This document shows, in pieces, positions 1 to 5,873 of a DNA stretch of 6,232 bases. The stretch comes from an uncultured Moraxellaceae bacterium. Its GTDB lineage: Bacteria; Pseudomonadota; Gammaproteobacteria; Pseudomonadales; Moraxellaceae. Positions within the stretch are counted from its first letter, which is position 1, and each line of letters begins with the position of its first letter. The notes under the pieces were generated by a model. That model did not search any database, had not been told where the DNA came from, and saw only the letters and a program-made list of their open reading frames with translations. Where the stretch lies: NCBI GenBank assembly GCA_937928295.1, contig CALEYY010000123.1, positions 1-6,232 on the forward strand. The letters run 5' to 3'. The position numbers and the translations under genes were made by a program.

Positions 1-188
1 TTCACTGATGTCCATTTCTGCGCTGCATGCAGCGTATCCATGACCTTGCCGAAGCGTCGATGCTTGTTGTCAGCGCCAACGGCAATAGCAACGATGAAAT
101 AGCGGCTTGAGCCACCTCGTTGATAGGGGGCATCAAGCTTCCAGCCGAGATCGCCGCTTTCATCCATGTAAGCAAGTGCACTCGTCAC
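1..188 (-). CDS. DUF3800 domain protein, N-terminal part (gene cut by window start)
   Basis: The first 62 residues are visible and the gene continues past base 1. I chose the GTG start at 188-186 because a GGAG Shine-Dalgarno (201-198) lies 9 nt upstream. The protein then begins MTSALAYMDESGDLGW. The next in-frame ATG (residue 8) would cut into the conserved first strand. The YMDESGDLG segment (residues 7-15), followed by GGSSRYFIVAIAVG (25-38), is the usual opening of DUF3800 proteins. That family is predicted to have an RNase H-like fold, with the first Asp/Glu of DESG among the conserved acidic residues. The biochemical role of the family is not established, and members are often found in accessory or mobile regions. 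The ribosome-binding site directly abuts the T-tract of an intrinsic terminator on the same strand, so expression needs read-through or regulated antitermination. The family call is fairly secure; the function is unknown. Confidence 0.8.
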   Translation of the reverse strand, partial: MTSALAYMDESGDLGWKLDAPYQRGGSSRYFIVAIAVGADNKHRRFGKVMDTLHAAQKWTSV

Positions 189-201
189 AAGCGCTTTCTC
201 C

Positions 202-233
202 AAAAAAAATGGCTCCAATCCGGGAGCCATTTT
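202..233 (-). terminator. Strong Rho-independent terminator
   Basis: An 11-bp perfect stem (arms 206-216 and 223-233, GC-rich core GGCTCC/GGAGCC) has a 6-nt loop. On the minus strand it is followed by a run of eight T (209-202). On the plus strand the stem is followed only by four T already counted in the stem, so termination should be mainly leftward. It is the only clear terminator after the pyrD to hydrolase gene series, 186 nt past the hydrolase stop. It ends immediately before the Shine-Dalgarno of the DUF3800 gene. Confidence 0.85.
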
Positions 234-241
234 GCAATGAG

Positions 242-342
242 TTGTGGTTATGCCATGCAGACCACGCGTTCAGACCGCGTTTAGGACGACTAAGCTGAAC
301 GCTTATTCCTCCGGTTATTGCAGTGGGCTTACTCAACCACAA
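242..342. repeat. Nested inverted repeats in the hydrolase-DUF3800 gap
   Basis: Three sets of arms share a common centre: TTGTGGTT (242-249) with AACCACAA (335-342), GCGTTCAG (266-273) with CTGAACGC (295-302), and TTAG (281-284) with CTAA (290-293). The outer spacers are long and unequal, so the RNA or single-stranded DNA fold would be a long hairpin with large internal loops. The stretch has no supported coding sequence on either strand. It could be part of a structured leader or a small RNA ending at the terminator just beyond it. The arms are seen directly; the function is inference. Confidence 0.5.
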
Positions 343-346
343 ACCA

Positions 347-376
347 ATTTTGCGCCCTTGCCGGCTAAATCGTCAA
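347..376 (-). promoter_or_regulatory. Possible sigma-70 promoter in the hydrolase-DUF3800 gap
   Basis: Read on the minus strand, TTGACG (376-371; 5 of 6 matches to the -35 consensus) is followed after 18 nt by CAAAAT (352-347; 4 of 6 matches to the -10 consensus). Transcription would start near 340 and run through the nested inverted repeats to the terminator at 202-233. The spacing is acceptable but the -10 box is mediocre, so a chance match is possible. Confidence 0.3.
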
Positions 377-418
377 CACTGTCGTGTATTGGCGATCAGC
401 AGCCAGGGTCAGTCCGTT

Positions 419-1336
419 CTATTCCGCAGCCGCCGGAAACACCGGCAGCGTCGCCATCACGCGAGCATCGTGCGCCGGCAGCAGCTTGATCTGCGGAAAC
501 TTCTGTTGAATCGCCGCCATGTGCAGGATGTTCTCGCGCACCTTGGCACTGTCCTCGCCAATCAGATGACGGGCAATCCACGGCCGCTCGGCCGGCAGGT
601 CGATGCCCTCTTTCTGCCAGACCAGATCACCCAGCAAGGCATAGCGCGAGCCTGACGGCAGCGTGATGAACGCAATCACCGAGCCCGGTGTATGACCCGG
701 CGCAGGTACAAGCACCACCGAACCATCGCCCCAGACATCGTGGCTGCTGGGGAAGCCCAGGTAGGCGCCGTCAGCAAAATCGTAGAGACGGTAATCGAGC
801 TTGCCGAAGCTGTGCGCCAGCGCGGCCGCCTCGTCATCGCTGGCAATGAAGCCCTGCTCCGGCGCGGAGATCCAGATCGGGATGTTCTTCAGGCTGTCCA
901 GCCCGCTGACATGATCCCAGTGCGCGTGGGTGAGCACGATGCCATCCACTTTTTGCTTGGCAGCGGCGAGCTGGATGGCCGCCGGCACACCCTTGGTGTA
1001 GGTCGTGGTGGCTTGCATGAGCTTCGGCAGCGTCTTCACCTGCTCATCGACTTGCTGGCCCAGGCCGGTATCAAACAGCAGATTGCCTTTCGGGTGACGC
1101 ACCAGAATCGGCGTCATGGAAAAGTCGCGGGCCTCGGTGAAGCTGCCGCCGCGATAGGCCAGCGCTGCTTTTGAATGCATGACGCCGGTAGGAATGGCCG
1201 AGAGGCTCATGCCGACCGGCGGATGCGCCACCGGCAGTTCAGCCGTCAGCGTGGGAATCGGCGATAGCGGCGACGGCATGAATGTCCACAGCAGCGCGGC
1301 CAGCGCCAGCAGCACGACAAGGGCGATCTTTTTCAT
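419..1336 (-). CDS. Exported or anchored metallo-beta-lactamase-fold hydrolase
   Basis: The 305-residue protein is a zinc hydrolase of the metallo-beta-lactamase superfamily. It has a complete metal-site set: H137-A-H139-W-D141-H142, H215 in the APGHTPGS turn, D237 and H289 (LPAHD). FDTG (88-91) marks the strand before the active site. Residues 1-20 are two lysines followed by a hydrophobic run and then PSPLSP. This is a signal peptide or N-terminal anchor with no lipobox cysteine, so the domain should act in the periplasm. The five-histidine pattern is shared by glyoxalase II-like enzymes and acyl-homoserine-lactone lactonases. The substrate cannot be read from the sequence. It is the last gene of the leftward series, 27 nt after the glutaredoxin-like gene. 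Its ATG has no strong Shine-Dalgarno, which suggests modest translation or coupling to the gene upstream. The fold call is secure; the specific activity is open. Confidence 0.88.
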   Translation of the reverse strand: MKKIALVVLLALAALLWTFMPSPLSPIPTLTAELPVAHPPVGMSLSAIPTGVMHSKAALAYRGGSFTEARDFSMTPILVRHPKGNLLFDTGLGQQVDEQVKTLPKLMQATTTYTKGVPAAIQLAAAKQKVDGIVLTHAHWDHVSGLDSLKNIPIWISAPEQGFIASDDEAAALAHSFGKLDYRLYDFADGAYLGFPSSHDVWGDGSVVLVPAPGHTPGSVIAFITLPSGSRYALLGDLVWQKEGIDLPAERPWIARHLIGEDSAKVRENILHMAAIQQKFPQIKLLPAHDARVMATLPVFPAAAE

Positions 1337-1363
1337 GGCATGAAACTCGGGGCAAAAGAGGTA

Positions 1364-1600
1364 CTAGCGTTGTACCAGCTTTAGCGCATCGAGCAAGGAG
1401 AAAGGCCAGCGCAGCTCGTCGCCGGCGCTGTTGCAGAGCACGGGAATGTGATCGCCGTAGCGAACCACCAGCGCCTCATCGAGCGCGATGTCGATGTACT
1501 GCCAGGTCACCTCGCGAGCACCGGACAACGGCGCGAGCAGCGCCTCGGCAACATCACAGAGATGGCAGCCGGGCGTGCCGTAAAGCGTCAGTGCGGGCAT
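1364..1600 (-). CDS. Glutaredoxin-like (DUF836 type) small redox protein
   Basis: This 78-residue protein has a thioredoxin fold of minimal length. The opening strand ALTLYGTPGCHLC carries the redox motif C12-H-L-C15, and the expected cis-proline is P53 in HIPVL. The sequence fits the glutaredoxin-like DUF836 family, whose members usually have about 75-100 residues and a CxLC-type active site. It would act in the cytoplasm in thiol-disulfide exchange; no partner is evident. The ATG start lies 11 nt after the rlmKL stop codon, with only a weak GAG-type ribosome-binding site, and the hydrolase gene follows after 27 nt. Both gaps are consistent with co-transcription from the pyrD side. A short protein of this type next to rlmKL and pyrD is a plausible conserved neighbourhood, but I cannot check that here. 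Confidence 0.85.
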   Translation of the reverse strand: MPALTLYGTPGCHLCDVAEALLAPLSGAREVTWQYIDIALDEALVVRYGDHIPVLCNSAGDELRWPFSLLDALKLVQR

Positions 1601-1611
1601 GAGCGCTGCAC

Positions 1612-3849
1612 TCAGCCGCGATGCCGGAAGCGCCAGCAGCGATGGATCTTCGGGTCACGCTCATAGTCGAAACCGATGGTCTCGGCGCTGATGTCAGTGA
1701 CCTCGAACTTCGCCTGTAACGCCTCATCCAGGATGAACTTGCGGAAGTTGTTGGAGAAATACAGCGTGCCGCCCGGCGCCAGACGCGACATCGACAAGCG
1801 CATCAGATGGCCGTGATCACGCTGCACATCAAAATCGCCGTCCATGCGCTTGGAGTTGGAGAAGGTGGGCGGATCAACAAAGATCAGGTCGTAGAGATCG
1901 CGCTCGTCCTTCAGCCAGGCCATCACATCAGCCTGAATCAGACGATGATGTGAGTCCGGCAAACCGTTCAGCGCCAGATTGCGATCGGCCCAGCCCAGAT
2001 AGGTCGCCGACATGTCTACCGTGGTCGTGGTTTCAGCACCGCCGTGCACGCCATCGCCAAGCGCAGCCTGCACGCTGACCGTGCCGGTGTAGGCATAGAG
2101 ATTGAGGAAATGCTTGCCCGCCGCCTCAGCGGCAATGCGCTGACGCATCGGGCGATGATCCAGAAACAGGCCGGTATCGAGATAGTCGGTCAGGTTCACC
2201 AGCAAGGTCGCCTGGCCTTCGCGCACTTCAAAGAACTTGCCGGCCTTGCCCTGCTTCTCATACTGCTGCTTGCCGCTCTGGCGCTCGCGCACCTTGAGGA
2301 AGACCTTGTCGCGATGCAGGCCCATCACCTTGCGGATGATCTGCAGCGCGAGCTTGAAACGCGCCTCGGCCTTGGCCGGGTCTACCGTCTTCGGCGGCGC
2401 ATATTCCTGTACCTGCAGGCGACCTTCGTACACATCAATCGCGATGTTGTATTCCTGCAAATCGGCATCGTAAAGCCGGAAGCAGCGCACATCCTGCTCG
2501 CGCGCCAGCTTCAGCGACGCCTTCAGGTTCTTCTGCAGGCGATTGGCAAAGTCCATGCCCTCTTCCGGCAAATCGTCGAGGCTGCCCTCGAAGGCCAGCG
2601 GCAGCTCCGGCTCTGCCGGCAAAATGCGGCCGTGACGGGCAAAGATCGGCAGCGCACCGTTGTACAGACGCAGCGTGTGCTTGTGCTCCAGCCCCAGCGC
2701 ATCGGCGTGGGTGATGTCGGCGGCCAGCACCACGGCATCCCAGCACGGCAGCGTCTCGCGCAGTTGGCGGCCAATGGCGCGATAGAGGTAGCGCACACTG
2801 CCCTCGTCGCCGAGGCGTTCGCCATAAGGCGGATTGGTCGCAACAAGGCCCGGCACTGAATAATTCTGGCCGGCACCGGTCACATCCGCCGCCCATTCCG
2901 CCGGCAAGCAATCGGCTACGCTATTCAGCGCCGGCGAGCGCCATTCGGCGATGCTGCGCTGCGACAAGGTGATCCACTGCGACACGCCAGCGGACTCGGC
3001 ATTGCGATGGGCACAGGCCAGCGCCTCGCCATCGGCATCGAAACCGACCAGGCGCGGGGCCGGCTTTTGCAGCCCGGCCAGGCGACGCGCCACGGCGTCA
3101 TCGCGAATGGTTTTCCACAGTTCAGCCTGATGCCCGGCCCAGCCGTCGAAACCGAAATGAATGCGCGGCAGACCAGGCGCGGCATCGGCCCACATCAGCG
3201 CGGCCTCGATCAGCACCGTGCCCGAACCGCAGAGCGGATCGAATAGACGACCCTCGCCGCGCTCCGGCCAGCCGGCCTGCATGAGCATGGCCGACGCCAG
3301 ATTCTCTTTCAGCGGCGCATCGGTCTGGGCCAAGCGGTAGCCGCGCTTGTGCAGACTGTCGCCGGAGAAATCGAGGCTGATGGTGAGCTGCTGCGCCTCA
3401 ATGAACAGGTGCAGGCTGAGATCGGGATTTTCGGTATCGATCGATGGCCGCTCGCCGGTGCGCTGACGGAAGCGATCGACAATGGCATCCTTCAGACGCA
3501 GCGCCGCGAAATGCGTATGCGTGCTCACGCCCTTGGCAGCCGCCGAACGGATGACGAAGGTCGCCCCCGGACGCAGCACCTGCTCCCAGGGATACTTCAG
3601 CGCATCATCGAACATGCGGTCGGGATTGCCCGACGGCACTGTCAGCAACGGCATTAGCACACGCGACGCCAGTCGTGACCACAGGCAGAAACGATAGCCG
3701 GCGGCGAGATCGCCCTGCACGGCAATCGCGCCCTTCAAGCGACGCGGCTCGCTGCCACCTAGCGCCAGCAGCTCGTCCACCAGCAGGTCATCGAGGCCGT
3801 CAGCGCCGGTGATCACCCACTCGCGGGTCTTCTCCAGAGCGTTGCTCAC
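1612..3849 (-). CDS. rlmL: Bifunctional 23S rRNA m2G2445/m7G2069 methyltransferase RlmKL
   Basis: This 745-residue fusion carries two SAM-dependent methyltransferases acting on 23S rRNA helix 74: RlmL makes m2G2445 and RlmK makes m7G2069 (E. coli numbering). A THUMP RNA-binding domain occupies roughly residues 50-165. The RlmL domain follows, with its SAM motif DPLCGSGTVLIEA (204-216) and catalytic N339-P-P-Y. The RlmK half has DYLDTGLFLDHRPMR (555-569), FLNLYAYTG (581-589) and DPPTFSNSKRM (659-669). All key motifs are intact. The protein is somewhat longer than the E. coli enzyme (702 residues), with extra sequence around 305-335 just before the NPPY loop. I accept the GTG start because it forms a 4-nt GTGA overlap with the pyrD stop and has a GAGG Shine-Dalgarno (3859-3856) 6 nt upstream. 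This indicates translational coupling to pyrD. Confidence 0.97.
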   Translation of the reverse strand: MSNALEKTREWVITGADGLDDLLVDELLALGGSEPRRLKGAIAVQGDLAAGYRFCLWSRLASRVLMPLLTVPSGNPDRMFDDALKYPWEQVLRPGATFVIRSAAAKGVSTHTHFAALRLKDAIVDRFRQRTGERPSIDTENPDLSLHLFIEAQQLTISLDFSGDSLHKRGYRLAQTDAPLKENLASAMLMQAGWPERGEGRLFDPLCGSGTVLIEAALMWADAAPGLPRIHFGFDGWAGHQAELWKTIRDDAVARRLAGLQKPAPRLVGFDADGEALACAHRNAESAGVSQWITLSQRSIAEWRSPALNSVADCLPAEWAADVTGAGQNYSVPGLVATNPPYGERLGDEGSVRYLYRAIGRQLRETLPCWDAVVLAADITHADALGLEHKHTLRLYNGALPIFARHGRILPAEPELPLAFEGSLDDLPEEGMDFANRLQKNLKASLKLAREQDVRCFRLYDADLQEYNIAIDVYEGRLQVQEYAPPKTVDPAKAEARFKLALQIIRKVMGLHRDKVFLKVRERQSGKQQYEKQGKAGKFFEVREGQATLLVNLTDYLDTGLFLDHRPMRQRIAAEAAGKHFLNLYAYTGTVSVQAALGDGVHGGAETTTTVDMSATYLGWADRNLALNGLPDSHHRLIQADVMAWLKDERDLYDLIFVDPPTFSNSKRMDGDFDVQRDHGHLMRLSMSRLAPGGTLYFSNNFRKFILDEALQAKFEVTDISAETIGFDYERDPKIHRCWRFRHRG

Positions 3850-4895
3850 GCTGAACCTCGGCTGTTAGCCAGTTCGGCACGCGCCTGCGCAACGCCAGCG
3901 GCGGCGCGAGCGATAACGCCCGGCCCTTGATAAATGAAACCGGTATAAATCTGCACCAAAGAGGCTCCCGCCTGAATTTTTTCCGCTGCCGACGCAGCAT
4001 CATCAATACCACCCACACCGATCAACGGCAGACTGCCATCCAGCGCCGCGTGCAGCTCACGCAACACGCGTGTCGATGATTCGCGCACCGGCCGGCCGCT
4101 GAGGCCGCCCATTTCATCGCCATGGGTCATGCCAGTCACGGCGCTGCGGGCGATTGTGGTATTGGTCGCAATCACGCCATCTATTTCCTGCGCCTTGAAC
4201 ACCGAGGCCATGATTTCGACCTCCTCCAGCGTCAGATCCGGGGCAATCTTCACCAGCAGCGGCACATATTTGCCGTGCTCACCGGAGAGCTGCGCCTGGC
4301 GCTCCTTCAGCGCCGCCAGCAGACGCGTCAGCGCCTCCTCGCTTTGCAGGCTGCGCAAGCCCTGCGTGTTCGGCGAGGAAATATTGACCGTGACATAGTC
4401 GGCGTGCTCATAGACCTTTTCCAGACAGATCAGGTAGTCGTCTTCCGCACGCTCGACCGGAGTGTCGAAATTCTTGCCGATGTTGATGCCGAGCACGCCG
4501 TCGTAGCGCATGCGCTGAACATTGCGAATCAGGTAATCCACACCCTCGTTGTTGAAGCCGAGCCGGTTGATGATGGCGTTGGCCTGCGGCAGGCGAAACA
4601 TGCGCGGCTTGGGGTTGCCCGGCTGCGGCCTTGGCGTGACGGTGCCGACTTCGATGAAGCCGAAGCCGAGCGCGGCCAGTGCGTCGATGTAGTCGCCGTT
4701 TTTGTCGAGGCCGGCTGAAAGGCCCACTGGGTTGCGGAAGGTCAGTCCGAGTAGCTCTACCGGTTGGTCTGGCACTTTCGGTAAGCACTTGAGCAAGCCT
4801 AAGCGTTCGGCACGCGCGAGGTTGTTCAGGGTGAAGTGATGGGCCGTTTCCGGGTCCAGCTGAAAGAGCGCAGCGCGCGCCAACGGGTACAACAT
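3846..4895 (-). CDS. pyrD: Dihydroorotate dehydrogenase, quinone-dependent (class 2)
   Basis: PyrD oxidises dihydroorotate to orotate in de novo pyrimidine synthesis and passes electrons through FMN to membrane quinone. The 349-residue length fits class 2 enzymes (E. coli has 336). The N-terminal helices (about 1-40, LYPLARAALFQLDPETAH) form the quinone-access, membrane-associated region that class 1 enzymes lack. Visible landmarks are GLSAGLDKNGD (58-68), the substrate loop INRLGFNNEG (109-118), NISSPNT (171-177) with S174 as the class 2 catalytic base, K216 in LVKIAPD, NTTI (245-248), GVGGI (293-297) and the FMN-phosphate YTGF (317-320). Nothing appears damaged. It is the first gene of the leftward series and overlaps rlmKL by 4 nt. 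The ribosome-binding site before its ATG is weak, with only a GAGA-like match. Confidence 0.97.
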   Translation of the reverse strand: MLYPLARAALFQLDPETAHHFTLNNLARAERLGLLKCLPKVPDQPVELLGLTFRNPVGLSAGLDKNGDYIDALAALGFGFIEVGTVTPRPQPGNPKPRMFRLPQANAIINRLGFNNEGVDYLIRNVQRMRYDGVLGINIGKNFDTPVERAEDDYLICLEKVYEHADYVTVNISSPNTQGLRSLQSEEALTRLLAALKERQAQLSGEHGKYVPLLVKIAPDLTLEEVEIMASVFKAQEIDGVIATNTTIARSAVTGMTHGDEMGGLSGRPVRESSTRVLRELHAALDGSLPLIGVGGIDDAASAAEKIQAGASLVQIYTGFIYQGPGVIARAAAGVAQARAELANSRGSA

Positions 4896-4925
4896 TCGGG
4901 GAGTCTCTACGGGGACAATGTTCCG

Positions 4926-4931
4926 ATTATA
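4926..4931 (-). promoter_or_regulatory. -10 element of the likely pyrD operon promoter
   Basis: A perfect TATAAT reads leftward here, 30 nt upstream of the pyrD ATG, giving an expected leader of about 24 nt. No good -35 hexamer lies at 16-18 nt spacing; the bases there read CCGTGG, CCCGTG or GCCCGT. There is also no TG extension before the -10. The -35 region would fall against the edge of the 95-bp palindrome at 4956-5050, so insertion of that element could have altered this promoter. The promoter is probable from position and consensus, not demonstrated. Confidence 0.55.
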
Positions 4932-4955
4932 CGCGAGTCCGAGGCCGCCACGGGC

Positions 4956-5050
4956 CAGGAATTACCCGTGGAAAACACGCCGTGAATACATCCCTGTAGG
5001 CTCTCACGCGCCATCCATGGCGCGTGACGGTTTTCCACGGGTAATTCCTG
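4956..5050. repeat. Compound palindromic intergenic repeat (MITE- or REP-like)
   Basis: The outer arms are perfect over 21 bp (4956-4976 and 5030-5050); the left arm begins CAGGAATTACC and ends GTGGAAAAC. Inside are two smaller hairpins: TACA/TGTA around TCCC (4987-4998), and 11-bp arms TCACGCGCCAT/ATGGCGCGTGA around CC (5004-5027). The whole could extrude as a cruciform with a branched top. I see no open frame and no clear target-site duplication at the ends. The central GTGAATACATCC...TGTAGGCTC wording resembles interspersed repeats I associate with gammaproteobacterial genomes, but that is recollection, not a search. It separates pyrD from the antitoxin-type genes. It has no T-tract on either side, so it is not a standard terminator. 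Confidence 0.8.
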
Positions 5051-5120
5051 ACTCGTGAACAGCGTTCAGATGGCGAGGATCGGTGGTTAGCGTCGGGCGG
5101 AGTGGCAGCGTGTGCCTTGG

Positions 5121-5405
5121 TCAGGCTAAGGCGTCTATGACGGCTTGCGGGTTGTGGGCAATCACATTAAGCAGTACCAGCGCCGGGCCACGCGGCGTAC
5201 GGTCACCACGCTCCCAATGGCGCAATGTCGGTGCGGAAAATCCGAATCGGGCGGCGAACTGTTCCTGTGTCATACCCGTACTGGTGCGTACCGCTTTCAC
5301 ATCAATGCTACGCGGTCGGTAGATGAGCGTATCGGGCTCATGACCCTTCGCGTGATTGATGGCCTCCTGCAGGCCCAGCTTGATACTGTTGAATGCGCTA
5401 CTCAT
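5121..5405 (-). CDS. XRE/HigA-type helix-turn-helix antitoxin or regulator
   Basis: This 94-residue protein has a short N-terminal region (SSAFNSIKLGLQEAINHAKG, 2-21) followed by an XRE-type helix-turn-helix: IDVKAVR, GMTQEQFAARFGFSAPTLRHWERGDRTP (roughly 34-71). Its tail GPALVLLNVIAHNPQAVIDAL is typical of the HigA-2/NadS group of type II antitoxins. Such proteins bind DNA, repress their own operon and neutralise a RelE/HigB-like toxin, usually encoded just upstream. No such toxin gene is visible here. The gene instead follows, with an 8-nt overlap, a shortened Phd-like gene. I chose ATG at 5405 rather than GTG at 5411, because AAGGAAA sits 6 nt before the ATG and would abut the GTG. The fold is intact and there is no sign of decay. 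The HTH regulator call is strong; antitoxin status without a toxin is inference. Confidence 0.85.
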   Translation of the reverse strand: MSSAFNSIKLGLQEAINHAKGHEPDTLIYRPRSIDVKAVRTSTGMTQEQFAARFGFSAPTLRHWERGDRTPRGPALVLLNVIAHNPQAVIDALA

Positions 5406-5577
5406 GGTCACTTTCCTTGCATATCGACGCTAACATGCTTTCGGCAATGTCGGCATCTGCTGTGTCAAAATCCGGTGCGATCCGGATGCGACCCTTCAGG
5501 CTCCCGGGCTTACGCTCCGCCATCTGTGATAACTGGCTTTTGGCTTCATGCTTGTTGACTTGAATGATCGTTGACAT
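5398..5577 (-). CDS. Shortened Phd/YefM-like antitoxin with missing middle
   Basis: This 59-residue protein joins two recognisable ends of a Phd/YefM antitoxin. The N-terminus STIIQVNKHEAKSQLSQMAE (2-21) matches the usual first strand and helix (xVNxHEAKxxLSxLxE). RKPGSLKGRIRIAPDFD (22-38) matches the usual toxin-binding tail. Ordinary members of 75-90 residues carry about 25-35 more residues between these, including the GEEVVIARAGKPVARLVP-type beta hairpin that builds the dimer. Here the join falls at about residues 20-23 (near 5510-5520) and the frame is kept. The ATG has an AGAGG ribosome-binding site 7 nt upstream. The other in-frame start, 24 nt earlier, lacks support. The deletion could have inactivated the fold (pseudogene) or left a miniature toxin-binding peptide. 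No VapC/PIN or Doc toxin is adjacent. The homology call is by eye. Confidence 0.65.
   Translation of the reverse strand: MSTIIQVNKHEAKSQLSQMAERKPGSLKGRIRIAPDFDTADADIAESMLASICKESDHE
5412..5418 (-). promoter_or_regulatory. Ribosome-binding site deciding the HTH gene start
   Basis: AAGGAAA, read on the minus strand, lies inside the end of the Phd-like gene and 6 nt before the ATG at 5405. It leaves no spacing for the alternative GTG at 5411. Together with the 8-nt gene overlap it indicates coupled translation of the two small proteins. Confidence 0.6.
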
Positions 5578-5590
5578 GTCTAAACCTCTA

Positions 5591-5598
5591 TTAGCTAA
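5591..5598. promoter_or_regulatory. Possible operator palindrome upstream of the two-gene antitoxin operon
   Basis: TTAGCTAA is a perfect 8-bp palindrome (GTTAGCTAAT in context on the minus strand) centred about 18 nt upstream of the Phd-like ATG. That is where promoter-overlapping operators of autorepressing HTH antitoxins normally lie. Only one copy is seen and no matching -35/-10 pair is convincing, so this is a weak call based on position and symmetry. Confidence 0.25.
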
Positions 5599-5833
5599 CA
5601 ATCAATGTAGTCCATGCACACACGACTCGCTAGCCATGCCAGTGCAGAGAGATGTTTTAAACAGGCTTGCCCGCTGCTTGTCCCGGTGGCATGCTCGACA
5701 TCAGTGGATTTGCAGTTTTTGTCGGCAGGGAGTGCTGTATCAGCTTTTTCAAGCGATTGAGATGCTTGAAGCTTCTGCTCTATGTCCGTAGTTATGCAGT
5801 AGTCCGAAACCATTACCCAGCTGCTTTGTCATA

Positions 5834-5864
5834 TAGCCAAAAATGGTGTCTTACACTTTGGCTA
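5834..5864. repeat. Bulged hairpin inverted repeat
   Basis: TAGCCAAA (5834-5841) pairs with TTTGGCTA (5857-5864). After a 4-nt one-sided bulge (AATG), GTGT (5846-5849) pairs with ACAC (5853-5856) around a CTT loop. No T-tract follows on either strand, so an intrinsic terminator is unlikely. One-sided bulges are a feature of folded integron sites, and this hairpin sits just before the attC-like site, but it lacks its own AAC/GTT boundary boxes. Confidence 0.55.
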
Positions 5865-5873
5865 AGTAGAAAT

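Noticed and set aside
242..302. Second attC site in the left intergenic gap (GTTATGC box plus nested arms)
   Set aside because: The boxes do not fall in attC order on either strand and no cassette-like gene start follows a GTT box.
692..1174. Plus-strand open frame of 160 codons opposite the hydrolase
   Set aside because: The minus frame carries all metallo-beta-lactamase motifs, while this one has none of any family.
2044..2859. Plus-strand open frame of 271 codons opposite rlmKL
   Set aside because: It lies antisense to the motif-complete RlmKL frame in GC-rich DNA, where long mirror frames are expected. It has no recognisable domain.
4122..4718. Plus-strand open frame of 198 codons opposite pyrD
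   Set aside because: It is antisense to a clear PyrD. The His/Arg/Leu-rich sequence is typical of reverse-frame artefacts.
5056..5068. Short palindrome TGAAC-AGC-GTTCA as an operator for the HTH protein
   Set aside because: It lies downstream of the HTH gene, not in a promoter region, and 5-bp arms are easily found by chance.
5595..5813. Minus-strand open frame of 72 codons upstream of the Phd-like gene, considered as a missing toxin
   Set aside because: It has no Shine-Dalgarno and no resemblance to RelE, HigB, PIN or Doc toxins. Its composition looks non-coding.
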